Below are positions 18,618 through 26,985 of a DNA stretch of 64,000 nt, in pieces. A program made the position numbers and the translations under genes. A model generated the notes under the pieces. The model was given only the letters and a program-made list of their open reading frames with translations. It did no database searches and was not told the DNA's origin. Source of the DNA: Tepidamorphaceae bacterium. Its GTDB lineage: Bacteria; Pseudomonadota; Alphaproteobacteria; Rhizobiales; Tepidamorphaceae. The DNA lies in the NCBI GenBank assembly GCA_028279445.1, contig JANQNT010000017.1, positions 1-64,000 on the forward strand, in the 5' to 3' direction. Numbering within the stretch: position 1 is the stretch's first letter; each line of letters opens with the position of its first letter.

Positions 18618-19328
18618 ATGCCCCTCACCTCGTTTCCAGCCGACGGGCTGGCTGTCGTCATCGGCGCCACCGGCGGAATCGGCAGCGCGGTTCACGAACT
18701 GCTCGCCGCCGATCTCGCATTTGACCGCGTGCTGGCCCTCTCGCGCAGCAGCAATCCACCCCTCGACCTGCGCGATGAGGCGAGCATCGCAGCCGCGGCG
18801 GATGCAGCGCGTGCCGACGGAGGCAACATACGCCTGGTTTTCGATGCGACCGGCTTCCTGCATGACGACGGGCACATGCCGGAAAAGGCCTTGAGCGCCA
18901 TCGAGCCCGAAGCGCTGATGCACAATTTCGCTCTCAACGCCGTCGGTCCGGCGTTGCTGATGAAGCACTTCCTGCCGCTACTGCCGCGCACCGGCAAGAG
19001 CGTCTTTGCCACCATCTCGGCCAAAGTGGGCAGCATCGCCGACAATCAGCTTGGCGGCTGGTACGGCTACCGCGCCGCGAAGGCCGCGCAGAACCAGTTC
19101 CTGCGCACGGCCGCAATCGAGCTCGCCCGCCGTAAACCAGAAGCGATCTGTGTGGCTCTGCATCCGGGGACTGTTGCGACCGCGCTGTCCGAACCGTTTT
19201 CGCGCAGCGGGAGCAACATCCTGCGTCCGGGCGAATCCGCTGCGGCAATGCTCAATGTCCTGGATGGACTGACGGCGAACGATACCGGACAATTCCGCGC
19301 CTATTCGGGTCAGCAACTGCCTTGGTAG
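18618..19328 (+). CDS. Short-chain dehydrogenase/reductase (SDR)
   Basis: NAD(P)-dependent oxidoreductase of unknown substrate, 236 residues. The cofactor loop is VIGATGGIGSAV near residues 16-27 and the catalytic Tyr-x3-Lys is in GYRAAKAAQN, with the upstream active-site serine in FATISAKVGS. HPGTVATALSEPF after the catalytic motif is typical of the C-factor/CsgA-like SDR branch, in which several members are short and act on unknown ketones. It is divergent from the FkbM gene and convergent with the carbonic anhydrase gene. Confidence 0.85.
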   Translation: MPLTSFPADGLAVVIGATGGIGSAVHELLAADLAFDRVLALSRSSNPPLDLRDEASIAAAADAARADGGNIRLVFDATGFLHDDGHMPEKALSAIEPEALMHNFALNAVGPALLMKHFLPLLPRTGKSVFATISAKVGSIADNQLGGWYGYRAAKAAQNQFLRTAAIELARRKPEAICVALHPGTVATALSEPFSRSGSNILRPGESAAAMLNVLDGLTANDTGQFRAYSGQQLPW

Positions 19329-19358
19329 AGGGCTGTCGTCGCCAATTCGACGAGATAC

Positions 19359-19955
19359 TCAATTCGGATTGCTGACGCTGACCTCGAGATCGCGCAGCAG
19401 CCCATCTGCGATGCCGTAGATCCAGCCATGCAGGTTGAGCGTCTGGCCACGCGTCCAGGCATCCTGCACGATGGTCGTCTTGGCCACGTTGGCGACCTGC
19501 GCCTTGACGTTGGCCTCACACAGGGAATCGAGCTGCAAACGGCTGTCGCCATCGGGATCGATGGTGCCGAACTCGTTGCGGCAGACTTCACGCACCGGCT
19601 CCAGCCAGTGGTCGATGACGCCGTGGCGCTCGTCGCGCAGCGCAGCCTGGATACCGCCACAGCCATAGTGGCCGCACACCACGATCTCGCTGACCCTCAA
19701 CACATTCACCGCATAGGCCAGCACGGACAGGAAGTTGATGTCGGTGGGCATCGCCAGATTGGCCACATTGCGATGCACGAACAGTTCGCCGGGGTCGAGC
19801 CCGACGATCTCGTTGGCCGGCACGCGGCTGTCGGAACAGCCGATCCACAGGAAGCGCGGTTCCTGCTGGCGCGACAGACGGGCAAAGAAATCCGGGTCCT
19901 GCCCGAGCTTGCGGGCGGCCCATTCCCGATTGTTCTTCAGAAGCCCTTGCGGCAT
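19359..19955 (-). CDS. can: Beta-class carbonic anhydrase
   Basis: Interconverts CO2 and bicarbonate in the cytoplasm. 198 residues, usual length. The zinc ligands are C40, H96 and C99 (CSDSR at 40-44 and CGHYGCGG at 94-101), and the catalytic dyad is D42-R44. GLDPGELFVHRNVANL between them is the family core. The ATG follows a short leader. Bicarbonate made here could feed the carboxylation step of the serine cycle encoded just beyond the next gene, though that link is inference. Confidence 0.93.
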   Translation of the reverse strand: MPQGLLKNNREWAARKLGQDPDFFARLSRQQEPRFLWIGCSDSRVPANEIVGLDPGELFVHRNVANLAMPTDINFLSVLAYAVNVLRVSEIVVCGHYGCGGIQAALRDERHGVIDHWLEPVREVCRNEFGTIDPDGDSRLQLDSLCEANVKAQVANVAKTTIVQDAWTRGQTLNLHGWIYGIADGLLRDLEVSVSNPN

Positions 19956-20042
19956 GGACGCAAGCCTGCAGGAAGGTCACAGAGCCGAGGAGACTAGCTT
20001 CCCCGGCGCGTCACGGCAAACCGTCCGCACCCGCCGCGACGG

Positions 20043-21455
20043 TCAACTTTCGTAGCGGGTCGCGCCGCGGCGGTGTTCGTCCACCGGTTGCGACAGGATC
20101 GCCGCCTGATGGGCGCGCTGGTCGCAATTGCCGCGCGGACAGATGCGGCAGTTGATGCCGATCGGTGTCATCCGCGCGTCCTTCGGCGCGTAGCCTTCCG
20201 CGTAGCCGATTTCGGAAACGTGCTCGACAGGACACCCCACGGCGACGGCCAGGCGCACATCCTGATTGTGACGCGCGAAGGTCGGGCGGTCGACGGTGCG
20301 CGAGAACACGAAATACTGGCTGGCGTCGGGCATCTCGACGAACTGCGTCACGATGCGGCCCGGCGTGCGGAACGAGGTATGCACGTCGAGGCGCGGACAG
20401 GCGCCGCCATGCTCGGCGAGATGAAATCCGGTCGAGTTGAACCGCTTGGTGACATTGCCCGCCTTGTCGATGCGCAGGAAGAAGAACGGAACGCCTTGCG
20501 CACCCTCGCGCTGCAGCGTGGTGACGCGGTGGCTTGCCTGCTCGAAGCTGACCCCGAAGCGGGTGGCCAGGTGGTCGATGTCGTATTTGGAGCGCTTCGC
20601 CTCGCCCAGGAATTGCTTGTAGGGCATCAACACGGCGGCGGCGAAGTAATTGGCGAGTTCGATACGACAGCGCGCCTGGCCACGTGGATCGCCGATGCCG
20701 GAACGCGCCAGCATGTCGTCGAACAGCGGACGCTGTTCGAGCAGGCCCGCGACATGGGCCAACTGGAACACCCGATTGGGGTGATCGAGCGCCTCCGACA
20801 GCAGGATTTCGCGCCGGTCCTCGTCATAACGGCGCAAGGTATAGGGCAACTCGGTGGCCGGCACGACCTGCACGGAAATCCCCAACCCGCCGTGCAGGCG
20901 CCGCTTCAGCAGCGAGTAGATCTCGTCGGTATCGATCTTGCGCCCGGACCAGAATGCCTCGGCAGCCGTCTCGAGTTGGTTGAAGTAGTTGCGGTTGCTG
21001 CGGAAATAGTTGTGCACCGCCGATTCCGGCGACGCCGCGACAACCGGGCCGCGTTCGCCCGGCACGGCACCCGGAAGGCTCAATAGCTGGTCGGTGGCCG
21101 CCTGATAGGCCCGATGCAACCGCAGGAAGGCGGTGGCGAGATCAGGACTGTGCACCTGGGCGGCGCGCAACTGCGCCTGGTCGGGCCGGTCGGCTTCGAA
21201 CAACGGGTCCTGGATCACCGCGCGCAAGTCCGACAACAGCGTCGATCCCTTGCCCTCGGAAATCTCGCGCCAATCGACGCCATAGACCTCGAACAACCGC
21301 AGCAGCACCGAAACCGACACGCTGCGCTCGTTGTTCTCCAGCAGGTTGACGTAAGACGTACTGATCCCAAGCGCGCTGGCCATTTCGGCTTGCGTCTGGG
21401 CGTTGTCCAACCGCAATCGCCGCAGATGGGGTCCGATGAAGATCTTCTTCTGCAT
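20043..21455 (-). CDS. ScfR/RamB-type transcriptional regulator (XRE helix-turn-helix)
   Basis: 470 residues. The N terminus is a Cro/CI-type helix-turn-helix (QAEMASALGISTSYVNLLENNER, residues ~20-42). The middle is an IrrE-like region (HPNRVFQLAHVAGLLEQ) that lacks an intact metalloprotease HExxH. The C-terminal domain is the one typical of short-chain fatty acyl-CoA regulators, with a cysteine cluster CRICPRGNC and an upstream GGACPRLDVH. Relatives such as RamB and PccR control acetate, propionate and CoA-ester metabolism. It is transcribed away from the serine-glyoxylate aminotransferase gene, with an A/T-rich spacer between them, so it is the obvious candidate regulator of those carbon genes and of itself. 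Confidence 0.85.
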   Translation of the reverse strand: MQKKIFIGPHLRRLRLDNAQTQAEMASALGISTSYVNLLENNERSVSVSVLLRLFEVYGVDWREISEGKGSTLLSDLRAVIQDPLFEADRPDQAQLRAAQVHSPDLATAFLRLHRAYQAATDQLLSLPGAVPGERGPVVAASPESAVHNYFRSNRNYFNQLETAAEAFWSGRKIDTDEIYSLLKRRLHGGLGISVQVVPATELPYTLRRYDEDRREILLSEALDHPNRVFQLAHVAGLLEQRPLFDDMLARSGIGDPRGQARCRIELANYFAAAVLMPYKQFLGEAKRSKYDIDHLATRFGVSFEQASHRVTTLQREGAQGVPFFFLRIDKAGNVTKRFNSTGFHLAEHGGACPRLDVHTSFRTPGRIVTQFVEMPDASQYFVFSRTVDRPTFARHNQDVRLAVAVGCPVEHVSEIGYAEGYAPKDARMTPIGINCRICPRGNCDQRAHQAAILSQPVDEHRRGATRYES

Positions 21456-21479
21456 GGCGCCGGCCCATAAATTGTCTGA

Positions 21480-21549
21480 TTTTACATTTTCACATTTTCT
21501 TGGATTTGTAAAAAATCGCGTTCACAGCCCGACCCGGATTCGTTTTACA
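21480..21549. promoter_or_regulatory. Candidate ScfR operator: three TTTTACA half-sites
   Basis: The spacer between the regulator and sgaA is A/T-rich in an otherwise GC-rich region. TTTTACA occurs at 21480-21486 and 21543-21549, and its inverse TGTAAAA at 21507-21513. The first pair forms an inverted repeat with a 20-base spacer. Position between divergent regulator and target supports an operator; binding is inferred. Confidence 0.4.
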
Positions 21550-21631
21550 CCCCCCGGACCCACTGGTACTTTCGTCGCATAAGAGATGTCGCGCGGGCTG
21601 GAAAAGCCTGCCGTTACAAGAGGAAACGACC

Positions 21632-22828
21632 ATGCGCACAGGCTTCAACCACCTGTTCATTCCCGGCCCCACCAACATCCCCGAGCCGGTGCGCCAGGCC
21701 ATGAACGTGCCCATGCAGGACATGCGCGCGCCCGACTTCGGCGATCTGACGCTGAACCTGTTCACCGATCTGAAGAAGATTTTCCGCACCCGCAGCGGCA
21801 CCGTCTTCATGTTTCCAGGCTCCGGCACCGGCGCCTGGGAAGCCGCCATCACCAACACGCTGAACCCCGGCGACAAGGTCCTGATGTCGCGCTTCGGGCA
21901 GTTCTCCCATCTGTGGGTCGAGATGGCCGAACGCCTGGGGCTGGACGTCGACGTGATCGATGTCGAATGGGGCGCGGGCGTGCCGGTCGAGGACTATGCC
22001 CGCCGGCTCGCCGACGACAGGGACGGCAAGATCAAGGCCGTCTTCGCCACCCACAACGAGACGGCGACCGGCGTCACCTCCGACGTGCCAGGGGTGCGCA
22101 AGGCGCTCGACGCGGTGAACCACGACGCGCTGCTGTTCGTCGATGGCGTCTCCTCGATCGCCTCGATCGACTTCGACATGGACGGCTGGGGCGTCGACCT
22201 TGCCGTCACCGGCAGCCAGAAGGGCCTCATGCTGCCGGCCGGCCTCGGCATCCTCGCGGTCAGCGAGAAGGCCATGGAGGCTTCCAGGACCTCGACCATG
22301 CGGCGGGCCTATTTCGAGTTCGCCGACATGGTGAAGATGAACGCCACCGGCTACTTCCCCTACACGCCGCCCACGCAGCTCTTCCTGGGCCTGCGCCGCT
22401 CGCTCGACCTGATCCTGGAAGAAGGTCTCGACAACGTCATCACCCGCCATCACCGCCTTGCCGAAGGCGTGCGCCGCGGCATCGATGCCTGGGGCCTGCC
22501 GCTGGTCGCCGTGGATCCCTCGTTCCATTCCGACACGGTGTCGGCCATCCGCGTGCCCGAAAGCGTGGACGCGCGCGAGGTCATCCGCATCGGTTACGAG
22601 CACTACAACATCTCGTTCGGCACCGGCCTCGCCGAGCTGGCCGGCAAGGTGTTCCGCATCGGCCATCTGGGCGATCTCAACGAGGGCATGTGCCTGACCG
22701 CACTGTCGCTCGCCGAACTCTCGCTGGCCGCGGCGGGCGGGCGTGTCGAGTTCGGCTCCGGCGTCGCGGCCGCGCAGAAGTGGTACGCCGACGCCGCCTC
22801 CGCGGCCATCGGCGTTGCGGCGGAGTGA
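21632..22828 (+). CDS. sgaA: Serine-glyoxylate aminotransferase
   Basis: PLP enzyme that moves the amino group of serine to glyoxylate, giving hydroxypyruvate and glycine: the entry point of the serine cycle. 398 residues, the usual length. FIPGPTNIPEPVRQAM at the N terminus is typical of the SGAT/AGAT group, and VTGSQKGLMLPAGLG contains the PLP-binding lysine. HNETATGVTSDV and FVDGVSSIASIDF are the other cofactor contacts. AGAGGAAA provides the ribosome binding site. First gene of the rightward carbon cluster, divergent from the ScfR-type regulator. Confidence 0.9.
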   Translation: MRTGFNHLFIPGPTNIPEPVRQAMNVPMQDMRAPDFGDLTLNLFTDLKKIFRTRSGTVFMFPGSGTGAWEAAITNTLNPGDKVLMSRFGQFSHLWVEMAERLGLDVDVIDVEWGAGVPVEDYARRLADDRDGKIKAVFATHNETATGVTSDVPGVRKALDAVNHDALLFVDGVSSIASIDFDMDGWGVDLAVTGSQKGLMLPAGLGILAVSEKAMEASRTSTMRRAYFEFADMVKMNATGYFPYTPPTQLFLGLRRSLDLILEEGLDNVITRHHRLAEGVRRGIDAWGLPLVAVDPSFHSDTVSAIRVPESVDAREVIRIGYEHYNISFGTGLAELAGKVFRIGHLGDLNEGMCLTALSLAELSLAAAGGRVEFGSGVAAAQKWYADAASAAIGVAAE

Positions 22829-22853
22829 CATCGTAATTCAGGACCGCGCACCG

Positions 22854-22895
22854 GGCCAGTTGAATGCGGCCAATTGAACAGGGCCAACTGACATG
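22854..22895 (+). repeat. Three tandem 14-base repeats abutting the malyl-CoA lyase start
   Basis: Units GGCCAGTTGAATGC, GGCCAATTGAACAG and GGCCAACTGACATG follow each other without gaps; the last ends in the start codon of the lyase gene. They fill most of the spacer and replace an ordinary ribosome binding site. Confidence 0.7.
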
Positions 22896-23834
22896 AGCCA
22901 CACGTTAAACCCGCTGCGTCGGCAACGTCTGCAGCGCTCCGAGCTTGCCGTGCCGGCGTCCAACCCGACGATGATCGAGAAGGCCGCCGAAAGCGACGCC
23001 GACTACGTCTTCCTCGACCTGGAAGATGCGGTCGCGCCGCCGGAGAAGGAAGGTGCGCGCAAGAACGCGGTCGCCGCGCTCAACGACATCGACTGGGCCG
23101 CCAAGGGCAAGACGGTCTCGGTGCGCATCAACGGGCTCGACACCCATTACATGTACCGCGATGTCGTCGACGTCATGGAACAGGCCGGCGACCGCGTCCA
23201 CACACTGCTGGTTCCCAAGGTGGGCGTGCCGGCCGACCTCTACATGGTCGAGGCGATGGTCAACCAGATCGATCAGGGCCGCGGGCTTGAGACCCGCGTC
23301 GGCCTGGAAGCGTTGATCGAAACCGCGCTCGGCATGGCCAACGTGGAGCCGATCGCGCAGTTCGGCGGCCGTCTCGAGGCGCTGCATTTCGGCGTCGCCG
23401 ACTTCGCCGCCTCGATGCACGCGCGCACCGTCAATATCGGCGGCCTCAACCCGGATTATCCAGGCGACCAGTGGCACGCGGCCATCGCCCGCATGGTCAC
23501 CGCCTGCCGCGCCTACGGCCTGCGCGCCATCGACGGACCGTTCGGCGATTTCTCCGATCCCGACGGCTACAAGGATGGCGCACGCCGCGCCGCGGCACTG
23601 GGCTGCGAGGGCAAGTGGGCCATCCACCCCAGCCAGGTGGCGCTCGCCAACGAGGTGTTCTCGCCGCCGGAAGCCGAGGTCACCAAGGCGCGGCATATCA
23701 TCGAGGAACTGCGCAAGGCGGAGGCGGAAGGACGCGGCGCCGCATCTCTGGACGGCAAGATGATCGACGCGGCATCCGAACGCATGGCGGACAACGTCAT
23801 CGCCGTGGCCGACGCAATCGCCGCCAAGGGCTGA
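22893..23834 (+). CDS. mcl: Malyl-CoA lyase (HpcH/HpaI/CitE family)
   Basis: Cleaves malyl-CoA to acetyl-CoA and glyoxylate. 313 residues. The fold's key elements are present: [11 protein letters not shown] at the N terminus, [19 protein letters not shown] with the metal-side acidic residues, [16 protein letters not shown] holding a catalytic Glu, and [13 protein letters not shown]. The C-terminal [16 protein letters not shown] segment is typical of malyl-CoA lyases rather than citrate lyase beta chains. Its partners, the aminotransferase upstream and the malate-CoA ligase genes downstream, make this substrate choice likely; some relatives also cleave methylmalyl-CoA. Confidence 0.9.
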   Translation: MSHTLNPLRRQRLQRSELAVPASNPTMIEKAAESDADYVFLDLEDAVAPPEKEGARKNAVAALNDIDWAAKGKTVSVRINGLDTHYMYRDVVDVMEQAGDRVHTLLVPKVGVPADLYMVEAMVNQIDQGRGLETRVGLEALIETALGMANVEPIAQFGGRLEALHFGVADFAASMHARTVNIGGLNPDYPGDQWHAAIARMVTACRAYGLRAIDGPFGDFSDPDGYKDGARRAAALGCEGKWAIHPSQVALANEVFSPPEAEVTKARHIIEELRKAEAEGRGAASLDGKMIDAASERMADNVIAVADAIAAKG

Positions 23835-23874
23835 GCGGCCACACGCTGCCGGACCGACAACGAGGGAGGAAACC

Positions 23875-25047
23875 ATGGATATCCATGAGTATCAGGCCAA
23901 GGAAATCCTGGCCAGGTTCGGCGTGCCGGTGCCGCGCGGCGGTCTGGCCTATTCGCCCGAACAGGCCGGCTATCACGCCCGTGAGCTCGGCGGCGATGCC
24001 TGGGTCGTCAAGGCGCAGGTGCACTCTGGCGGACGTGGCGAGGCCGGCGGTGTCAAGCTGTGCCGCAGCGAGGAAGAGGTGCGCGAGTTCGCCGCCACGC
24101 TGTTCGGCCACAAGCTGGTCACCAAGCAGACCGATGCCAATGGCAAGGACATCTTCCGCGTCTGGGTGGAAGCAGCCTCGGATATCGAGCAGGAGCTCTA
24201 TCTGGGCCTCGTTCTCGACCGCAAGAGCGAGCGCATCATGATCGTCGCCTCCGGCCACGGCGGGATGGAGATCGAGGATCTGGCGCACGAAGACCCCGAC
24301 AGCCTGCGCCGCATGGTCGTCGATCCGGCCGTCGGCCTGGCGGAATACCAGTCGCGCGAACTGGCCTTCTCGCTTGGCCTTCGCGGCGGAGAGATCGCCC
24401 AGATGGTCAACACGGTGCGCGCCTGCTACCGCGCCTATCGCGACCTCGACGCGATGATGGTGGAGATCAACCCGCTGGTCATCACCAAGTCCGGCGATCT
24501 GGTGGCGCTCGACGCCAAGATGAGCTTCGACACCAACGCGCTGTTCCGCCGCCCGCAAATCCTGGAGCTGCGCGACCGCAGCCAGGAAGACCCGCGCGAG
24601 AGCAACGCCGAGGATCACGGCCTCGCCTATGTCGGCCTCGACGGCGACATCGGCTGCATCATCAACGGCGCCGGCCTCGCCATGGCGACCATGGACATGA
24701 TCAAGCTGGCCGGCGGCGAGCCCGCGAACTTCCTCGACATCGGCGGCGGCGCCAGCCCCGAACGCGTCGCGCAAGCCTTCCGCACGGTCCTGACCGACGC
24801 CAACGTCCAGGTCATCCTCGTCAACATCTTCGCCGGCATCAATCGCTGCGACTGGGTCGCAGAGGGTGTCGTGCAGGCCTACAAGTCGGAAGGCCTCACC
24901 CTGCCCGTCGTGGTCCGCCTCGCCGGCACCAATGTCGCGGAGGGCCGCAAGATCCTCGAACAGTCGGGCCTGCCGCTGATCACCGCCGACACGCTTGCCG
25001 AGGCCGCCGAAAAGGCGGTGGAAGCGCGCGCCAGGCAGGCCGCGTAA
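23875..25047 (+). CDS. mtkA: Malate-CoA ligase, beta subunit (ATP-grasp)
   Basis: With the next gene's product it makes malyl-CoA from malate, CoA and ATP. 390 residues with the succinyl-CoA-synthetase beta layout: [20 protein letters not shown] at the N terminus, the ATP-grasp segment [18 protein letters not shown], the metal-binding region MMVEINPLV and the CoA-side GGGASPERV plus [18 protein letters not shown]. By sequence alone it could be succinate-CoA ligase (SucC). The malyl-CoA lyase just upstream, and the lack of TCA-cycle neighbours, favour malate. GGGAGGAAAC sits before the start. Confidence 0.88.
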   Translation: MDIHEYQAKEILARFGVPVPRGGLAYSPEQAGYHARELGGDAWVVKAQVHSGGRGEAGGVKLCRSEEEVREFAATLFGHKLVTKQTDANGKDIFRVWVEAASDIEQELYLGLVLDRKSERIMIVASGHGGMEIEDLAHEDPDSLRRMVVDPAVGLAEYQSRELAFSLGLRGGEIAQMVNTVRACYRAYRDLDAMMVEINPLVITKSGDLVALDAKMSFDTNALFRRPQILELRDRSQEDPRESNAEDHGLAYVGLDGDIGCIINGAGLAMATMDMIKLAGGEPANFLDIGGGASPERVAQAFRTVLTDANVQVILVNIFAGINRCDWVAEGVVQAYKSEGLTLPVVVRLAGTNVAEGRKILEQSGLPLITADTLAEAAEKAVEARARQAA

Positions 25048-25061
25048 GGGAGGACAAAGCA

Positions 25062-25982
25062 ATGGCCATCCTCATCGACGAGACCACCCCCGTTATCGTC
25101 CAGGGCATGTCGGGCCGCATCGGCCAGTTCCATGCCGAAGACATGATCAAGCACGGCACCAACGTGGTTGGCGGCGTGACGCCCAACAAGGGCGGCGAAA
25201 CGCTGCTCGACCGGCCGCTGTTCAACACCGTGCGCGAGGCCGTCGACGACACCGGCGCGGAAGCCAGCCTGCTGTTCGTGCCGCCGCCGTTTGCCGCCGA
25301 TGCGATGCTGGAGGCTGCGGACGCCGGCATCCGCACCGCTGTGTGCGTCACCGACGGCATCCCGGCCCAGGACATGATGCGGGTGAAGCGCTTCCTGCGG
25401 CGCTACCCCCGCGAACGCAAGATGCGCCTGATCGGCCCCAACTGCGCCGGTGTCATCTCGCCGGGCAAGGCGTTTCTGGGCATCATGCCACCACACATCT
25501 ATGAAGCCGGCCGCGTCGGCATCGTCGGGCGCTCCGGTACGCTGGGTTACGAGGCGGCGAGCCAGATGCAAGCGCTCGGTATCGGCGTCTCCACCAGCGT
25601 CGGCATCGGCGGCGACCCGATCAACGGCTCCTCGTTCCGCGACATCCTGGAGCTGTTCGAGGCCGACACCGAAACCGATGCGGTGATGATGATCGGCGAG
25701 ATCGGCGGACCGCAGGAAGCCGAAGCCGCCGAATACGTCCGCGATCACATGACCAAGCCCGTGATCGCCTACGTCGCCGGCCTGTCGGCGCCCAAGGGCC
25801 GCAAGATGGGCCATGCTGGCGCCATCATCTCCGCCTTCGGCGAGAGCGCCCAGGAGAAGGTGGAAATCCTCTCGGCGGCCGGCATCACGGTCGCGCCGAA
25901 CCCATCGGCCATGGGCGAGACGGTGGCGCGGGTCCTCACCGAGCAGCAGGACGCCTCCGCGCAGCGCGCGGCAAACGGCTGA
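25062..25982 (+). CDS. mtkB: Malate-CoA ligase, alpha subunit
   Basis: 306 residues, the CoA-binding and phosphohistidine subunit. The N-terminal Rossmann domain includes IVQGMSGRIGQFHAEDM and GVTPNKGGET; VGIVGRSGTLGYEAA and GIGGDPINGSSF form the CoA pocket. The phosphorylated histidine is in GRKMGHAGAII near residue 250. The ATG at 25062 follows GGGAGGACA by a standard gap, 14 bases after mtkA, so both subunits are made together. Last gene of the serine-cycle operon; the gene on its right is convergent. Confidence 0.88.
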   Translation: MAILIDETTPVIVQGMSGRIGQFHAEDMIKHGTNVVGGVTPNKGGETLLDRPLFNTVREAVDDTGAEASLLFVPPPFAADAMLEAADAGIRTAVCVTDGIPAQDMMRVKRFLRRYPRERKMRLIGPNCAGVISPGKAFLGIMPPHIYEAGRVGIVGRSGTLGYEAASQMQALGIGVSTSVGIGGDPINGSSFRDILELFEADTETDAVMMIGEIGGPQEAEAAEYVRDHMTKPVIAYVAGLSAPKGRKMGHAGAIISAFGESAQEKVEILSAAGITVAPNPSAMGETVARVLTEQQDASAQRAANG

Positions 25983-26032
25983 TCGGCGGCTGACCGGGCG
26001 GCGCCGGCCGCGCCTGGCTTGGGTCGGGAACC

Positions 26033-26758
26033 CTACTTCTGGCGGACGACGTCGTCGGCCAGACAGTAGCCCATGCCGTGGATCGTCTTGATGTAGCGCG
26101 GATTGTGCGGATCGGGCTCGATCTTCTTGCGCAGCCGCATCACATGCACGTCGATCGCCCGGTCGCCGACGACGGTCTCCCCGCCGCGCACCGCATCGAC
26201 AAGCTGATCGCGGCTAAGCGCCACGCGCGGGTGCTTGACGAAGGTCGCCAGCAGGTCGAACTCGGTGCTGGTCAGCGTCGCCGGCTCGCCCGTGTCGGCA
26301 TGCGCGAGGGTGCGCCGGCTCGCATCCATGATCCAGTGGCCGAAGCGCAGCAGCCCGTGCGCCTGCCCGTCGGCGGCATCTGACAGGCTCTGCTGGCGCG
26401 TGCGCCGCAAAACGCTGCGGATACGCGCGGCGAGTTCGCGCGGCTCGAACGGCTTCGTCATATAGTCGTCGGCGCCGTATTCGAGACCGAAGATCGTGTC
26501 GAGCGTATTGTCGCGCACGGTCAGCACGATGATCGGCAGCGTCGAGGTCTCGCGGATTTCCCGCGTCAGCGCCAGACCGTCGGCATCGGGCAAGCCGATG
26601 TCCAGCACGCACAGATCGACCTCGTCGGACGCGAGCTTGTCGCGCATGGCCTGGCCCGTGGCTGCTATCGACACCGCGAATCCCTGCTTTTCCAGATACT
26701 TGCTCAAAAATGTCGTGATCTGCGGATCGTCATCGACGACCAGGATGCGATCGCTCAT
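26033..26758 (-). CDS. OmpR/PhoB-family DNA-binding response regulator
   Basis: 241 residues. The receiver domain has the acidic pocket DDD at 9-11, the phosphorylated D53 (VLDIGLPDADG), a switch Thr in IIVLTVRDN and the conserved Lys in YMTKPFEPRELAARI. The C-terminal winged helix follows, with ALSRDQLVDAVRGGETVVGDRAIDVHVMRLRKKI and the wing GMGYCLAD. It is divergent from the histidine kinase at 26986 across a spacer holding a palindromic repeat. Pairing with that kinase is likely but not certain. It is most similar in style to TorR/ArcA-like regulators of respiratory genes. Confidence 0.9.
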   Translation of the reverse strand: MSDRILVVDDDPQITTFLSKYLEKQGFAVSIAATGQAMRDKLASDEVDLCVLDIGLPDADGLALTREIRETSTLPIIVLTVRDNTLDTIFGLEYGADDYMTKPFEPRELAARIRSVLRRTRQQSLSDAADGQAHGLLRFGHWIMDASRRTLAHADTGEPATLTSTEFDLLATFVKHPRVALSRDQLVDAVRGGETVVGDRAIDVHVMRLRKKIEPDPHNPRYIKTIHGMGYCLADDVVRQK

Positions 26759-26808
26759 AGGCGCCCCTTGAAGTCACCCGCAGCGCGCTCGTTGCCCGTC
26801 GCGGCCGT

Positions 26809-26911
26809 TAGAGCATTTCCGGTGGGAACCGAGGCGCCGAAAATGCTCTATCTATTTGATTTCGGGCATGTTCTTTTCCGAAAATCGCACACACTTTTCG
26901 GCAACATGCCC
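26809..26911. repeat. Hyphomicrobiales-type intergenic palindromic element
   Basis: Two nested inverted repeats in a row. TAGAGCATTT (26809-26818) pairs with AAATGCTCTA (26841-26850). GGGCATGTT (26864-26872) pairs with AACATGCCC (26903-26911) and encloses CCGAAAA (26878-26884) / TTTTCGG (26895-26901). This layout, with 'ggtgggaacc' inside, is a well-known dispersed intergenic element in the order. It sits in the promoter region shared by the response regulator and histidine kinase. Confidence 0.75.
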
Positions 26912-26985
26912 TGTGCGTGCTAGCCTGATGTGGGTCACGACGCAAGTGACAGTGACAACGACGACGACCCCGGACAGGTGAGCGC

